From positions 1 to 34,815 of the forward strand of contig JAERTK010000094.1 in the NCBI GenBank assembly GCA_016844935.1: a DNA stretch of 34,815 nucleotides, given 5' to 3'. The notes under the pieces are model-generated. The model made no database searches. It saw only the letters and a program-made list of their open reading frames with translations, and was not told the origin of the DNA. This DNA comes from Desulfobacteraceae bacterium. GTDB lineage: Bacteria > Desulfobacterota > DSM-4660 > Desulfatiglandales > Desulfatiglandaceae. Positions 15,884 through 24,192 of this stretch are shown here, piece by piece; the stretch's first letter is position 1, and the number at the start of each line of letters is the position of its first letter. The translations under genes were made by a program, and so were the position numbers.

Positions 15884-18277
15884 CTATTTGGACGGGTCCT
15901 GGTCTTGAGGAAGATTATCGAGACCTTCCGCGGATCGGATGTGCAGGTCCAGCTGCGGAAAGGATATCTCGATATTGTTTTCCCTGAAAATGCGGTTGAT
16001 GTGGTAGCGCACTTCTGAATCAGCGTACCGGTCGGACCAGCCCTTGATCCATACCCTCAGGGAAAACACCAGGGTGCTGTCACCGAAATCGAGAAACCGA
16101 ACCCTCGGGGGCGGAAGGTCCAGGACTTTGGCACTCTTTTTGGCCGCCGTGAGGAGCAGATCCGTGACCTTTTCCACATCGGAACCGTACGCCACACCAA
16201 TTTTAATTTCCTGACGGTAACGCCGGTCCGCATGGCTCCAGTTCACCATCTTCTGGGATATGAGAAGAGAATTGGGGACAAAAATGGTAGCGCCCGAAAA
16301 CGCCTTCACCAGGGTATTTCGAATGGTCACTTTCCGTACGTGCCCCCGGATTTTGTCGATTTCCACCAGGTCACCGGGCTGGATGCTTCTCCCAAACAGG
16401 AGAATCAGTCCGCCGAGGAAATTGTTCACGATATTCTGCAACCCAAACCCAAGCCCCACGGAAAGGCCGCCGGCGACAACGGCCAGGTTCCTGAAGGAGA
16501 GCCCCAGAAGGCCCAATGAGGTCAGAGCGAACAGGGACCAGAGCACGTAGGCCACAATGGTTTCCAGAGACTGCACAGAACCCGAATCCATCTCCGGGCG
16601 GCGTTCCGGCAGTTTGGCCAGCGACGAACGCGCCAGGACGATACCGGCGCGGACCACGAACATGAGCGAAAAAATGCAGGTGATGCGATAGATGCTGAAC
16701 GTGAATTGATCCCAACCCACCCGGTAGCGGATGACCTCCATGAACAGCGATCCGCCGCCTACAAAGATAAATATCCAAGCAAAACTTGATAACAGCAGGG
16801 TGAGAAAAATGATTGGAAACCCCAGCGCCCTTGGCGGCTCTGAGCCAAGAGAATCCGGCCCTTCCCTTTTGGCTTGCCAGCGGAATTCTATCCGCCCCAG
16901 CCCGGTACTGAGAACCTTGGCCAGGCGAACATTCAGTGATAACAACAACACCAGCATCCCCAGGAGGAGCGACAGATAGCCCCAGCCCAGAAGCGCCATA
17001 AATGCCAAAAGCGGCATGGCGCCAATAAGAATATCCTTAGACAACTTGGCCCAGCCATGCCTCGCCGTTTTGTCCCGGATATACACCCAACACAGGATCA
17101 GAAGCCAGGCCGACCATACGGGGATAAAGGATTCTTCCGGAATATGCAGGGATTCCAAAATTATACAAGTCGATACGGCAGCCCACAATGGCGTCAGGAG
17201 GTGGGGTTCGGGCACTGGGTCGCCCTGAAAATGACACTGTAAATTCCGGGAAAGGGAGATCAGGCCATAGAGCAGAATGATCGTTACAATGGTTGAAAAA
17301 AATGTGGAAGGGAACAGCCCGGTGGAAAAAACGCCCAGCAGAATACCTGAACCTACCGCGGAACACAGAAAGAACGGCAATAACCGAATACGCTTAAGGC
17401 TTTCGAACCGCCGTTCCATCCGCCTCAGGAAAATCAGGGACAGACCCAGGAGAACCAGTGAAAAGAGTGCCATTTTGGACAGGAATACGGTCCACCCCAT
17501 CCCCTTCAAACTGATGGGTTCCAGAAGATAAATACCGAATCTGGATGACCATTTTTGAACGGCATCCACTCCCGATAACCATGCCTGGACCGAAAAGAAA
17601 CCGAGGGTTCTCTTCAGCAAATGGACTTCAAGGACTCGATTGGATTCGTGCTCAATTTGAGCCCGGTCCTTTTTCAGGAGAAGAATAAAGGCATCTGCAG
17701 CATCCATACCCTTGGTCAGTCTGAGGCTGAGGGGTTGAAGTTTGGCCCGCACGGAGGTCAGGTCTTTCAAATAGGCCTTTACCCTCACCTGCATTTTCGG
17801 CCCCAGTTTTTCAATGGAGGACCCTTCCTGCTTGAACTTGTGAGACAGGTCCGTCAAATTCTCCATCTGCCGGTCGATGGCAGCCTTTTCCTGTTTGAAG
17901 GGAAACAGGAGCCTGTTGGCCTCACGCTCAAACCAACCCAGGACACCCAGTATGTCCCGCAATACGAGCGGGCTTCCGGATCTCAGATTGAAATAGAGCA
18001 TGAGTTTTTCAAATCTGGATCTCAACAGGTAAAGGCGTTTCTGAAGTTGCGTCAGTCGATCCGGCAGCTTTTTTATGAGCCGGTCAACGGATTTCGAGGT
18101 CTCAACAAGTTCCTGGTGTTGCCGTTTCAGCAACTCATCCCAACTGTCGGGTTCGCTTACGACGGGACCACAAGCATAAAGAGACATCACCATCAGAATC
18201 AATGCCATGAAACAGAAATTTGCATACACTTGATTTAGAGCGGTTTTTTGCCTTGGTCCAGCATCACGAAAAATCAT
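15884..18277 (-). CDS. large MscS-family mechanosensitive channel (MscK/YbdG-like architecture)
   Basis: This 797-residue protein starts with an N-terminal signal or lipoprotein-like segment (ALILMVMSLYACGPVV) and a periplasmic, coiled-coil-rich domain (about residues 45-260). Eight or more TM segments follow (about 270-600), then the conserved MscS core. In that core AVVAGGLSVGLGFGLQNIVNNFLGGLILL is the pore-lining TM3, and RSIQPGDLVEIDKIRGHVRKVTIRNT with VPNSLLI is the beta domain. The C-terminal cytoplasmic part is RVRFLDFGDSTLVFSLRVWI. Such channels release solutes on hypo-osmotic shock. GGGGGA precedes the ATG at 18277. It is separated from the downstream aminotransferase by about 120 bp and appears to be its own unit. 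Confidence 0.92.
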   Translation of the reverse strand: MIFRDAGPRQKTALNQVYANFCFMALILMVMSLYACGPVVSEPDSWDELLKRQHQELVETSKSVDRLIKKLPDRLTQLQKRLYLLRSRFEKLMLYFNLRSGSPLVLRDILGVLGWFEREANRLLFPFKQEKAAIDRQMENLTDLSHKFKQEGSSIEKLGPKMQVRVKAYLKDLTSVRAKLQPLSLRLTKGMDAADAFILLLKKDRAQIEHESNRVLEVHLLKRTLGFFSVQAWLSGVDAVQKWSSRFGIYLLEPISLKGMGWTVFLSKMALFSLVLLGLSLIFLRRMERRFESLKRIRLLPFFLCSAVGSGILLGVFSTGLFPSTFFSTIVTIILLYGLISLSRNLQCHFQGDPVPEPHLLTPLWAAVSTCIILESLHIPEESFIPVWSAWLLILCWVYIRDKTARHGWAKLSKDILIGAMPLLAFMALLGWGYLSLLLGMLVLLLSLNVRLAKVLSTGLGRIEFRWQAKREGPDSLGSEPPRALGFPIIFLTLLLSSFAWIFIFVGGGSLFMEVIRYRVGWDQFTFSIYRITCIFSLMFVVRAGIVLARSSLAKLPERRPEMDSGSVQSLETIVAYVLWSLFALTSLGLLGLSFRNLAVVAGGLSVGLGFGLQNIVNNFLGGLILLFGRSIQPGDLVEIDKIRGHVRKVTIRNTLVKAFSGATIFVPNSLLISQKMVNWSHADRRYRQEIKIGVAYGSDVEKVTDLLLTAAKKSAKVLDLPPPRVRFLDFGDSTLVFSLRVWIKGWSDRYADSEVRYHINRIFRENNIEISFPQLDLHIRSAEGLDNLPQDQDPSK

Positions 18278-18730
18278 GCCGGTTCCCCCGTCGCCATTTT
18301 TCCCATTTTTGTTCCTCCATGCGTCAACAGCAGATGCAATCGTTGATTTTCATTGCAATTTCACTTTCCTGTTCATACTATCCATCATCGAGGCTTTTGG
18401 TCAATCCATTTCTCTAACGACGAAATTCAGGGGACACCATACCCAATTATTAACAATAAACTCGGGAAAAACCGGGGCCACGGGAAAAAGCCCATCGTTA
18501 TTGAAAAACATCTCTGAGACTTTAAAATTTTGGAGGAAACAATGGATATTGGGACGTTTCTGCAACGGCATGCACGTTATCAACCAGAAAAAATGGGGCA
18601 AACTCCTCGCCGCCATAACGGGCCGCAATAACTTCCCCAACCATGCATCATAGCTTCGGACCATCTCCGCCCGAAATGTTGACCTCAAGGCCCAACGGGG
18701 GTATTCTTGTGGAAAAATTTGAGGCGTATC
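18278..18730. other. divergent intergenic region without a gene
   Basis: A 453-bp gap lies between the MscS gene (minus) and the PqqD-like gene (plus). It must hold both promoters, but I cannot place them with confidence. At about 18431-18453 the motif ggggacaccatacccaatta resembles ends of RAYT/REP-type elements seen in related genomes, so a solitary repeat remnant may sit here. A long minus-strand frame across 18401-18943 is antisense to the PqqD gene and is not credible. Confidence 0.5.
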
Positions 18731-18994
18731 ATGTTTTACAAGCAATCTGACCAGGTTAAGGTCAAAAAAGTCGGTAACAATATGGCGCTGTATGTCAATG
18801 ACCAAAAGGGCATACATGTGCTCAACCAAACGGCCCTCTTCATCTGGGAAGCCCTTCAGGAGCCCTTCACATTTGATGAACTCCATTATATGCTCGGTGA
18901 GGTCTTTGAAGGTGACAAAACCAAAATGAAAGAAGACCTGCACGAGATACTCGATCTGTTTTTGCGGTACGATCTGGTCTGCACGGAAACATGA
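18731..18994 (+). CDS. PqqD-like peptide chaperone / RiPP recognition element protein
   Basis: The start at 18731 is chosen because a GAGGCG ribosome site lies just before it; the frame opens earlier at 18707. The 87-residue protein has the PqqD winged-helix signature GIHVLNQTALFIWEAL, then TFDELHYMLGEVFEGDKTKMKEDLHEILDLFLRYDLV. PqqD-like (RRE) proteins bind the leader of a ribosomally made peptide and present it to modifying enzymes. Its stop overlaps the start of the kinase-like gene as ATGA. This makes it the first gene of a three-gene cassette (PqqD, HprK-like, nucleotidyltransferase) that resembles both the HPr-rel-A system and accessory genes of lasso-peptide clusters. Confidence 0.88.
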   Translation: MFYKQSDQVKVKKVGNNMALYVNDQKGIHVLNQTALFIWEALQEPFTFDELHYMLGEVFEGDKTKMKEDLHEILDLFLRYDLVCTET

Positions 18995-19818
18995 AAACCT
19001 TTTTCCTCTCTTTTCCCCGGCTCAATATATCCGTAAGCGCTCCAGAAGCGATTGCTGCCGATATTCAGGATGCATTCTTTCATTCCATACGTTCCCATAG
19101 AAATCCATCTCCCCGACACGAATATGTAATCGAGACCACTTCGAATGGGTTTAGCCTGCTTAAAGCCGGACAGCCGGCACGGCATTTTGGGTCGTCGCTT
19201 GAACTCATATGCCGCCTGGAAGAGAATATTGAAAATACACTCATCAGATCCATGGGGGACTGGGTAGGTTTTCACGCGGGGGCTGTAATGATCGGAGACG
19301 CTGCCTGTGTCATTGCGGGAAATCCGGACACCGGGAAGACCACCACCACCTTCAATTTAGTCGAGATGGGACAGACCTTTTTATGCGAAGAGGTTACGCC
19401 GGTGGATCCGGAAACCCTCCTGGTTTATCCCTACCCCCAAGTTCTGACCATTGAGGGAACTTATGCGGAAAAATACCGATCACTCTACCTGGTTCAAAAT
19501 GGGGAGCTCAAGATCCTGGACTCTCAGATGGCCCGCTATAGTCCGTATGATGTCGGATCAGATCCGGTTCCTCTGAAGATGATCCTGATACCCGCATACG
19601 ACTTTTCCAAAACACCGGGGATTGAGGGCCTCTCCCCGGACGAAGTATTCACGGAACTCCTGGGATATTGTTTCCCCCCCAACAGGGATGATGAACATCT
19701 CTTTGATTCGGTTATCACGATCTGTGAGAAGGCCGAGATCTTCAGACTTCGCACAAACAGCATACAATCCATGCGAGAACTGCTAAAGGAACTGATTGGG
19801 CCTAACCCCGAATCTTGA
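18991..19818 (+). CDS. HPr-kinase-like protein (HprK-related kinase A type)
   Basis: This 275-residue protein has a C-terminal HprK-like kinase core. Its Walker A loop is AGNPDTGKTTTTFNL (about residues 109-123), preceded by the family-typical HAGAV (H95-V99) and followed by the acidic strand FLCEEVTPVDPETLLVYPYP. It lacks the N-terminal domain of true HprK and there is no HPr gene nearby, so it is not a catabolite-control enzyme. Related kinases in lasso-peptide clusters (PadeK of paeninodin) phosphorylate a C-terminal Ser of the precursor peptide. The peptide gene at 21154-21369 encodes a product ending in D-S-N, a possible target. It is coupled to the PqqD gene (ATGA) and lies 10 bp before the nucleotidyltransferase gene. 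Confidence 0.85.
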   Translation: MKTFFLSFPRLNISVSAPEAIAADIQDAFFHSIRSHRNPSPRHEYVIETTSNGFSLLKAGQPARHFGSSLELICRLEENIENTLIRSMGDWVGFHAGAVMIGDAACVIAGNPDTGKTTTTFNLVEMGQTFLCEEVTPVDPETLLVYPYPQVLTIEGTYAEKYRSLYLVQNGELKILDSQMARYSPYDVGSDPVPLKMILIPAYDFSKTPGIEGLSPDEVFTELLGYCFPPNRDDEHLFDSVITICEKAEIFRLRTNSIQSMRELLKELIGPNPES

Positions 19819-19855
19819 ACTTTAAACCTTGAACTGGGAACCTCAAACCTTGAAC
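19807..19855. repeat. degenerate heptanucleotide repeat (7 units) across a gene junction
   Basis: The in-phase 7-mers are cccgaat, cttgaac, tttaaac, cttgaac, tgggaac, ctcaaac, cttgaac. The run spans the stop codon of the kinase-like gene and the start region of the nucleotidyltransferase gene, and it supplies the only available start codons (TTG) for the latter. Confidence 0.7.
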
Positions 19856-21130
19856 CCCTTAGACATCCGCCTCCGGGCACTCGACTGGCTATTTGCCGCA
19901 ACCCGGCCCTGGCTCTTTCAAGGCCAACGTGCCGCGCAACAATTCCCACACGAAAATGATGTGGACTGGAAGGCCATAGGGAACCTGGCCCATGTTCACA
20001 ACGTGGAACCGCTTCTCTACTGGATGGTCTCAAACGCCGAAATCCCAACAAAGATTCCTGAATGGCTGAAACAGAAATGGGAACAGGCCTATTTCGGGAA
20101 TTTCCTCAGAAACGAGGCATATTTTGAACAATTGAAAACACTCCTTGCAAAATGCGAAAAAGAGGGGGTACCCGTTATCGTCCTGAAAGGCCCTGCCCTG
20201 ATCTGCCGCATCTACAAGGACCCGGCGCTCCGCACCCTCTCGGATCTGGATATTCTCTGCTCCCCAACCGACTTGCACCGGATTGTAACCATAGCCCGCC
20301 AAATGGGTTGCACAATGATGGACGTGGGAGACCACCCCGAAGCCGCCCATCACGTGGCCATGCATCAGGCTACATCAGGGAATATCCTGGAATTTCATTT
20401 CATGCCGTACGAGGTCATTCAAAATCACAAAATGTTTATGCAACTGGCCTGGGATCGTAAGGAATGGATCGATGCAGGGGGAATTCAATTTCCGGTTCTT
20501 GGACTCGAAATGGAGCTCCTGTTCAACGTGGCCCACCTGGTTCAACACCAGTTCGATGTGTCGCTGAAACACTATCTCGACATTGCAGGGCTTCTTGTTT
20601 TTTGCGAAGGGGAGCTCAACTGGGGCAGGATTGGAACGCTGCTGCGGGATTTTGGCCTTGACCAGGCGTTTTCCCTTACCATGGGATTCCTTAGGGCAAT
20701 GATGTGTCTTCCTCAGATGTCTCGGATGTCCTGGCTTAACCATGAAGACGGCGCTCAGCGGGAATTTGACGCTTCACTTCGAAACCTGCTCGCACTATTG
20801 GATGAGGATAGATTACTGGATGTGAAAGGTGCTATCTGGGGTTTCCGGATTGCCATTGGAAATCGGGAGGGGCTTGGAAGTAAGATTGATTATGTGGTAA
20901 AGACGCTATTGCCATTTTCCGGCAGCTTGGCCGGCCATGATATCCGATCATCAGGTGGTGCCTGTTATTTCCTGCGTCAATGCCTTTTCTATGGTAAACG
21001 CCTGCTTTTCACACTCACGCACCTTCCCAAAGAACTTCTCTCAGACAGGCAACATTCGCTGGAAAAGAAAAGGGCCGGCGCAAAAAACAGGATCACCCGG
21101 CAGCTTCAGAGGATCGTGCGGTCAAGATGA
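19829..21130 (+). CDS. nucleotidyltransferase family protein (PF14907-type)
   Basis: The protein is about 430 residues. The signature PVIVLKGPALICRIYKDPALRTLSDLDILC (about residues 112-141) is the KG...R..sDlDil motif of the NTP_transf_5 family, with DxD as the metal-binding pair. The second half (VLGLEMELLFNVAHLVQHQF...LKHYLDIAGLL) matches the usual helical part. The start is uncertain: the frame begins with TTG at 19829 or 19850 inside a heptad repeat, without a good ribosome site. Such proteins accompany PqqD and HprK-like proteins in HPr-rel-A cassettes and some lasso clusters; their reaction is not settled. The stop faces the peptide gene's stop across 23 bp. Confidence 0.85.
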   Translation: MNWEPQTLNPLDIRLRALDWLFAATRPWLFQGQRAAQQFPHENDVDWKAIGNLAHVHNVEPLLYWMVSNAEIPTKIPEWLKQKWEQAYFGNFLRNEAYFEQLKTLLAKCEKEGVPVIVLKGPALICRIYKDPALRTLSDLDILCSPTDLHRIVTIARQMGCTMMDVGDHPEAAHHVAMHQATSGNILEFHFMPYEVIQNHKMFMQLAWDRKEWIDAGGIQFPVLGLEMELLFNVAHLVQHQFDVSLKHYLDIAGLLVFCEGELNWGRIGTLLRDFGLDQAFSLTMGFLRAMMCLPQMSRMSWLNHEDGAQREFDASLRNLLALLDEDRLLDVKGAIWGFRIAIGNREGLGSKIDYVVKTLLPFSGSLAGHDIRSSGGACYFLRQCLFYGKRLLFTLTHLPKELLSDRQHSLEKKRAGAKNRITRQLQRIVRSR

Positions 21131-21153
21131 TTCCCCCCGTCCCCGGTCGGCGG

Positions 21154-21369
21154 CTAATTGCTGTCCCCTTTCAGAGAAAACTTGCCGGCCGCTGTGGTGG
21201 TTGCCGCATAGGCATCAGTTGCCCCGAAGAAACTCCTGACGGCAGGCTTTTTGTAGGCAATATAACCGGCAACACCCGCCGCTGCCGCAACTGAAGATCG
21301 TTTGATCGCCTTCTTGCAGAACTCGCGGCGACTCACGGAAACGGCATCTGATTTCTGTAATCCATTCAC
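21154..21369 (-). CDS. small twin-arginine-leader peptide (putative RiPP precursor), copy A
   Basis: This is a 71-residue protein with a GTG start at 21369 and a GGGGG ribosome site 7 bases upstream. Its parts are SRREFCK (close to the Tat consensus SRRxFLK, residues 13-19) and a mild hydrophobic stretch SSVAAAAGVAGYIAY. YKKPAVRSFFG (39-49) resembles the YxxPxLxxxG motif by which RRE proteins recognise lasso leaders. The AYA site (53-55) is followed by a 16-residue tail ATTTAAGKFSLKGDSN. From Arg14 onwards 50 of 58 residues match copy B at 29053-29268. It lies 40 bp downstream of the giant surface-protein gene and tail to tail with the PqqD/HprK/nucleotidyltransferase cassette. Function is inferred; it could also be a small Tat-exported or membrane-anchored peptide. 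Confidence 0.8.
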   Translation of the reverse strand: MNGLQKSDAVSVSRREFCKKAIKRSSVAAAAGVAGYIAYKKPAVRSFFGATDAYAATTTAAGKFSLKGDSN

Positions 21370-21409
21370 GTCGTACCCCCTGTGGATTGTTGGTTGTTAC
21401 TGACCACTC

Positions 21410-22549
21410 TCATAACGGCTGCTCAATACTCACCGTCGGTTCGGACACGGTTAAATAATAGGTTGGATCCGTGCCTGCTGACCCCTTCAATAAAAATATT
21501 GTTTTGATGCTGAATATCAAGGTCGGCTGATAGTCTGTTTCGGCGTCAACCGTGATAGCGGGGGTAATATCAAATATCTTGATAACATCCTCGTTAAGCG
21601 CCCCCCAATCGTCAATTTTGAATGTGAATACTGTTTGACTCCCGGAGACAGTCGCGGGGTCACTGGCAACATTGCTCGCGCCGCCGAACGTTGCGGCAGT
21701 TGTATAATAGGTTTTTCCGCCGTACTCCAACTGGCCTGTTACAGGAAGTGAATTTCTAAAGGTCACCTTTATCTGAGAGTAGGTTCCCACGGGCAAAGAC
21801 ACATTGCTGACTCCGGGAAACGTCCCGCCATTCACGAGATCAAGCTGTGCCGTCCCTGAAAAGAGCGTCACCCACGACGACCCGTTATCCATTTCTATCT
21901 TTGTCACCGTAACCTTGAAATCCTTGAACGATAAAGGAATACTGGTGCTGGTAGCGAGTGTTGTTGCTGCGAGAGAGACCGTGATCTGAAGGGTATCGGA
22001 TCCCAGGTCCGTGCCCCCGCTGTTCCATTCCGCCGTTAATGTGGGTGTCCCGGCGTTACTGTCCTTGTAATAGAAAGTGGCCGTGCTGGTTCCGTTCGTG
22101 ATAGTCACTTCGTCAATAATCGATGTCCCCGCAGCATTTCTGTAAAACACCTTTGTGCCTGAAGAATTGGAGGAAAGATCAAATATCGTGTCTGCTGAAA
22201 CAGTTGAGGCATTCCCGTCAGCATCCTGGCTGGTTAATGTAAAGGCGGTGGATACAACTCCGGCCGTTACTTTTGAAGGGCCGGTCAAATTGACTTTGGT
22301 GGTAAGGGAAAGGGTCGCAATCTCAATCGTGTTGGAATGGCCACTGGTCCCACCGATATTTACCGCACGGACCCGGTAATAATAGGTTGTCCCCCCTGTC
22401 AGTCCGGTCACCGAACTGGTGATGACATTGCCCACATCCTTGTTCTCATATCCTGAGACATAACTGACAAATCCGGTGTCCGTGGCCACATCTAATCTGT
22501 ACCCCGTCGCGCCCGCTGCGGCATCCCAGTTGGCGGAAAAACCGCTTTG
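21410..22549 (-). pseudogene. 3' part of giant surface protein A, split by IS insertion
   Basis: This is the C-terminal 379 codons of a gene whose 5' part lies at 24193-27531. Domains in order are an Fn3 module (SGFSANWDAAAGATGYRLDV...YYYRVRAVNIGGTSGHSN), an Ig-like module (VNLTGPSKVTAGVVSTAFTLTSQDADG), and a C-terminal DUF4382-like beta domain (KVTVTKIEMDNGSSWVTLFSG, VSLPVGTYSQIKVTF) ending VSIEQPL. There is no PEP-CTERM, LPXTG or autotransporter end. The apparent ATG at 22594 lies inside the IS and is fortuitous. Removing 22550-24192 and one TTG restores ATSVTQ-SGFSANW in frame. Confidence 0.88.
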
Positions 22550-24192
22550 GGGACGTGGATGTAACAATTTCCACAATTTAGGGTTTTGAAACAATCGGCG
22601 TCATCGATTTTGGGATGAAAAAATAACGCAGTACAACAAGTAAGCGTAAAAAGTACGGGACAAACGCAGCTCGATTTGCTAAGACAAAATTTCGGGAACC
22701 AATCACTTCTCCTGAAAGGACATCAAATCGAGCTATGAACACACAAAATTCTGACTCCAAAAACGATTCGAAGGACAGGAAACTTTACATCCAATTCCCA
22801 TATAGTCCGGCAATTGAGGAACAGATATTTTATTTTTACCAATTGCTTTCAGAAAAAGACAGAAGATTATATGCAGCAACTGAAGCTCTAAAGCTAGGTC
22901 ATGGCGGAATCAGCTATATTGCAAGCGTTTTGAAATGTGATAGAAAAACAATCCATCGAGGTATTTCAGAACTGAAACATCCTGATAAAATTGAGAATGA
23001 TAGAATTAGAACCACGGGTGGCGGCAGAAAGCGGAGTATTGAAACAATTCCTGACCTTTCTGAAAAATTTTTGAAAGTCTTAAGGGATTACACTGCCGGA
23101 GACCCAATGGATGAGACAATCAGATGGACAAATTTAACCCACCAACAGATTGCTGATAGGCTCAAAGAAGATTATGGGATTGAAATCAGTAGAAGAATCG
23201 TAAAACAGCTTTTCAAAAAGCACGGTTACAAGAAAAGAAAAGCGCATAAATCACTGAGTATTGGGAAAAGCAAGAATCGAAATGAGCAATTTGAGAACAT
23301 AGCTGAATTGAAAAATGACTACATGAATGCTGGCAATCCGATCATAAGTATGGATACAAAAAAAAAGAGCTTATAGGGAACCTGTACCGCGACGGTGAAC
23401 TGTATACGCTTGAATTTCAAGATGTTTATGATCACGATTTTCCACATCTTGCGGATGGAATCATTATACCACATGGCATTTATGACGTGATTAAAAATCA
23501 AGCGTATGTAAACATTGGAACAAGTAAGGACACCAGTGAATTTGCATGCGACTCACTTAGACAATGGTGGTATAATCAAGGAATATGCGACTATCCCAAT
23601 GCTATTTCTATTTTGATACTTTGCGATTCTGGCGGAAGTAATTCCTATAGGCATTACATTTTTAAAGAGGATCTCGAGAAGCTTGCAAATGAGATTCGTG
23701 TAGAGATCAGGATCGCACATTACCCATCATATGCGTCAAAATGGAATCCCATTGAGCATAGATTGTTTTGCCATATTACCCGGTCATTAAAAGGCGTTAT
23801 CTTGAAAAGCTACGATATTGTAAAACAATTAATTGAATCAACGATGACAAAGACGGGTTTGAGGGTAAAAGCGAACATAATTAAAAAAGTTTATAAAACC
23901 GGTAAAAAATACGCTGTGAATTATAAAAAAGAGATGCAGATAAAATTCGATGAAAAATTAGGAAAATGGAACTATAGGGCTGTCCCAATAAAAGCATAGA
24001 AAGATTTAATCAACAACTTGAAAGCAAATGCTAGTAAGAGACAACTGTTTGTAATGAAATCGATTTTGACAATTTTTTGATCAAATTGTGGCGTTTTTGA
24101 GAATCCCTATCGCATTTTTTAGGTTAGAGGAATTGTTTCTGAATGTTTTTTTAATTCAGGTGAATATGTGGGTCTTATTTCGTTCACGTCCC
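22550..24192 (+). mobile_element. ISAzo13-type insertion sequence, 1643 bp, with 3-bp duplication TTG
   Basis: The left end GGGACGTGGATGTAACAA and the reverse complement of the right end, GGGACGTGAACGAAATAA, form imperfect terminal inverted repeats that continue to about 34 bp (shared CCACA and TT further in). The flanking TTG at 22547-22549 is repeated at 24193-24195. The interior is visibly AT-rich compared with its surroundings. It interrupts giant gene A; excising it with one TTG gives a continuous reading frame, which fixes the boundaries independently of the repeats. Confidence 0.92.
22735..23999 (+). CDS. ISAzo13-family transposase, two frames joined by a -1 shift
   Basis: The first frame (22735-23376) has the N-terminal HTH region (HGGISYIASVLKCDRKTIHRGISEL), GGGRKRSIE and DPMDETIRWTNLTHQQIADRL. 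It ends just after PIISMDTKKK, whose Asp (codon 23353-23355) is the first catalytic DDE residue. The second frame (to 23999) continues ELIGNLYRDGELYTLEF, FPHLADGIIIPHGIYD, ILCDSGGSNSYR (second Asp) and SKWNPIEHRLFCHI (Glu). The switch is at nine A's followed by G (23358-23367), which contains the slippery heptamer A-AAA-AAG in the right phase. A -1 shift gives a 421-residue full-length transposase. It may be programmed or a disabling one-base loss. Confidence 0.88.

Noticed and set aside
18401..18943. 180-codon minus-strand frame upstream of the MscS gene
   Set aside because: It is antisense to the well-supported PqqD-like gene, has no family motifs and no convincing ribosome site.
18991..19818. 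True HPr kinase/phosphorylase for carbon catabolite control
   Set aside because: It lacks the HprK N-terminal domain, has a variant P-loop, no HPr or PTS genes are nearby, and it is coupled to a PqqD-like gene.
21410..21500. PEP-CTERM, LPXTG or autotransporter sorting signal on the giants, suggested by the HprK-related cassette often seen in exosortase genomes
   Set aside because: Both proteins end in a soluble beta strand (VSIEQPL, VSIVEP) without a terminal hydrophobic helix or basic cluster.
22550..22594. ATG start for the 3' part of giant gene A
   Set aside because: It lies within the IS end and arises by chance; the protein fragment from it would lack an export signal.
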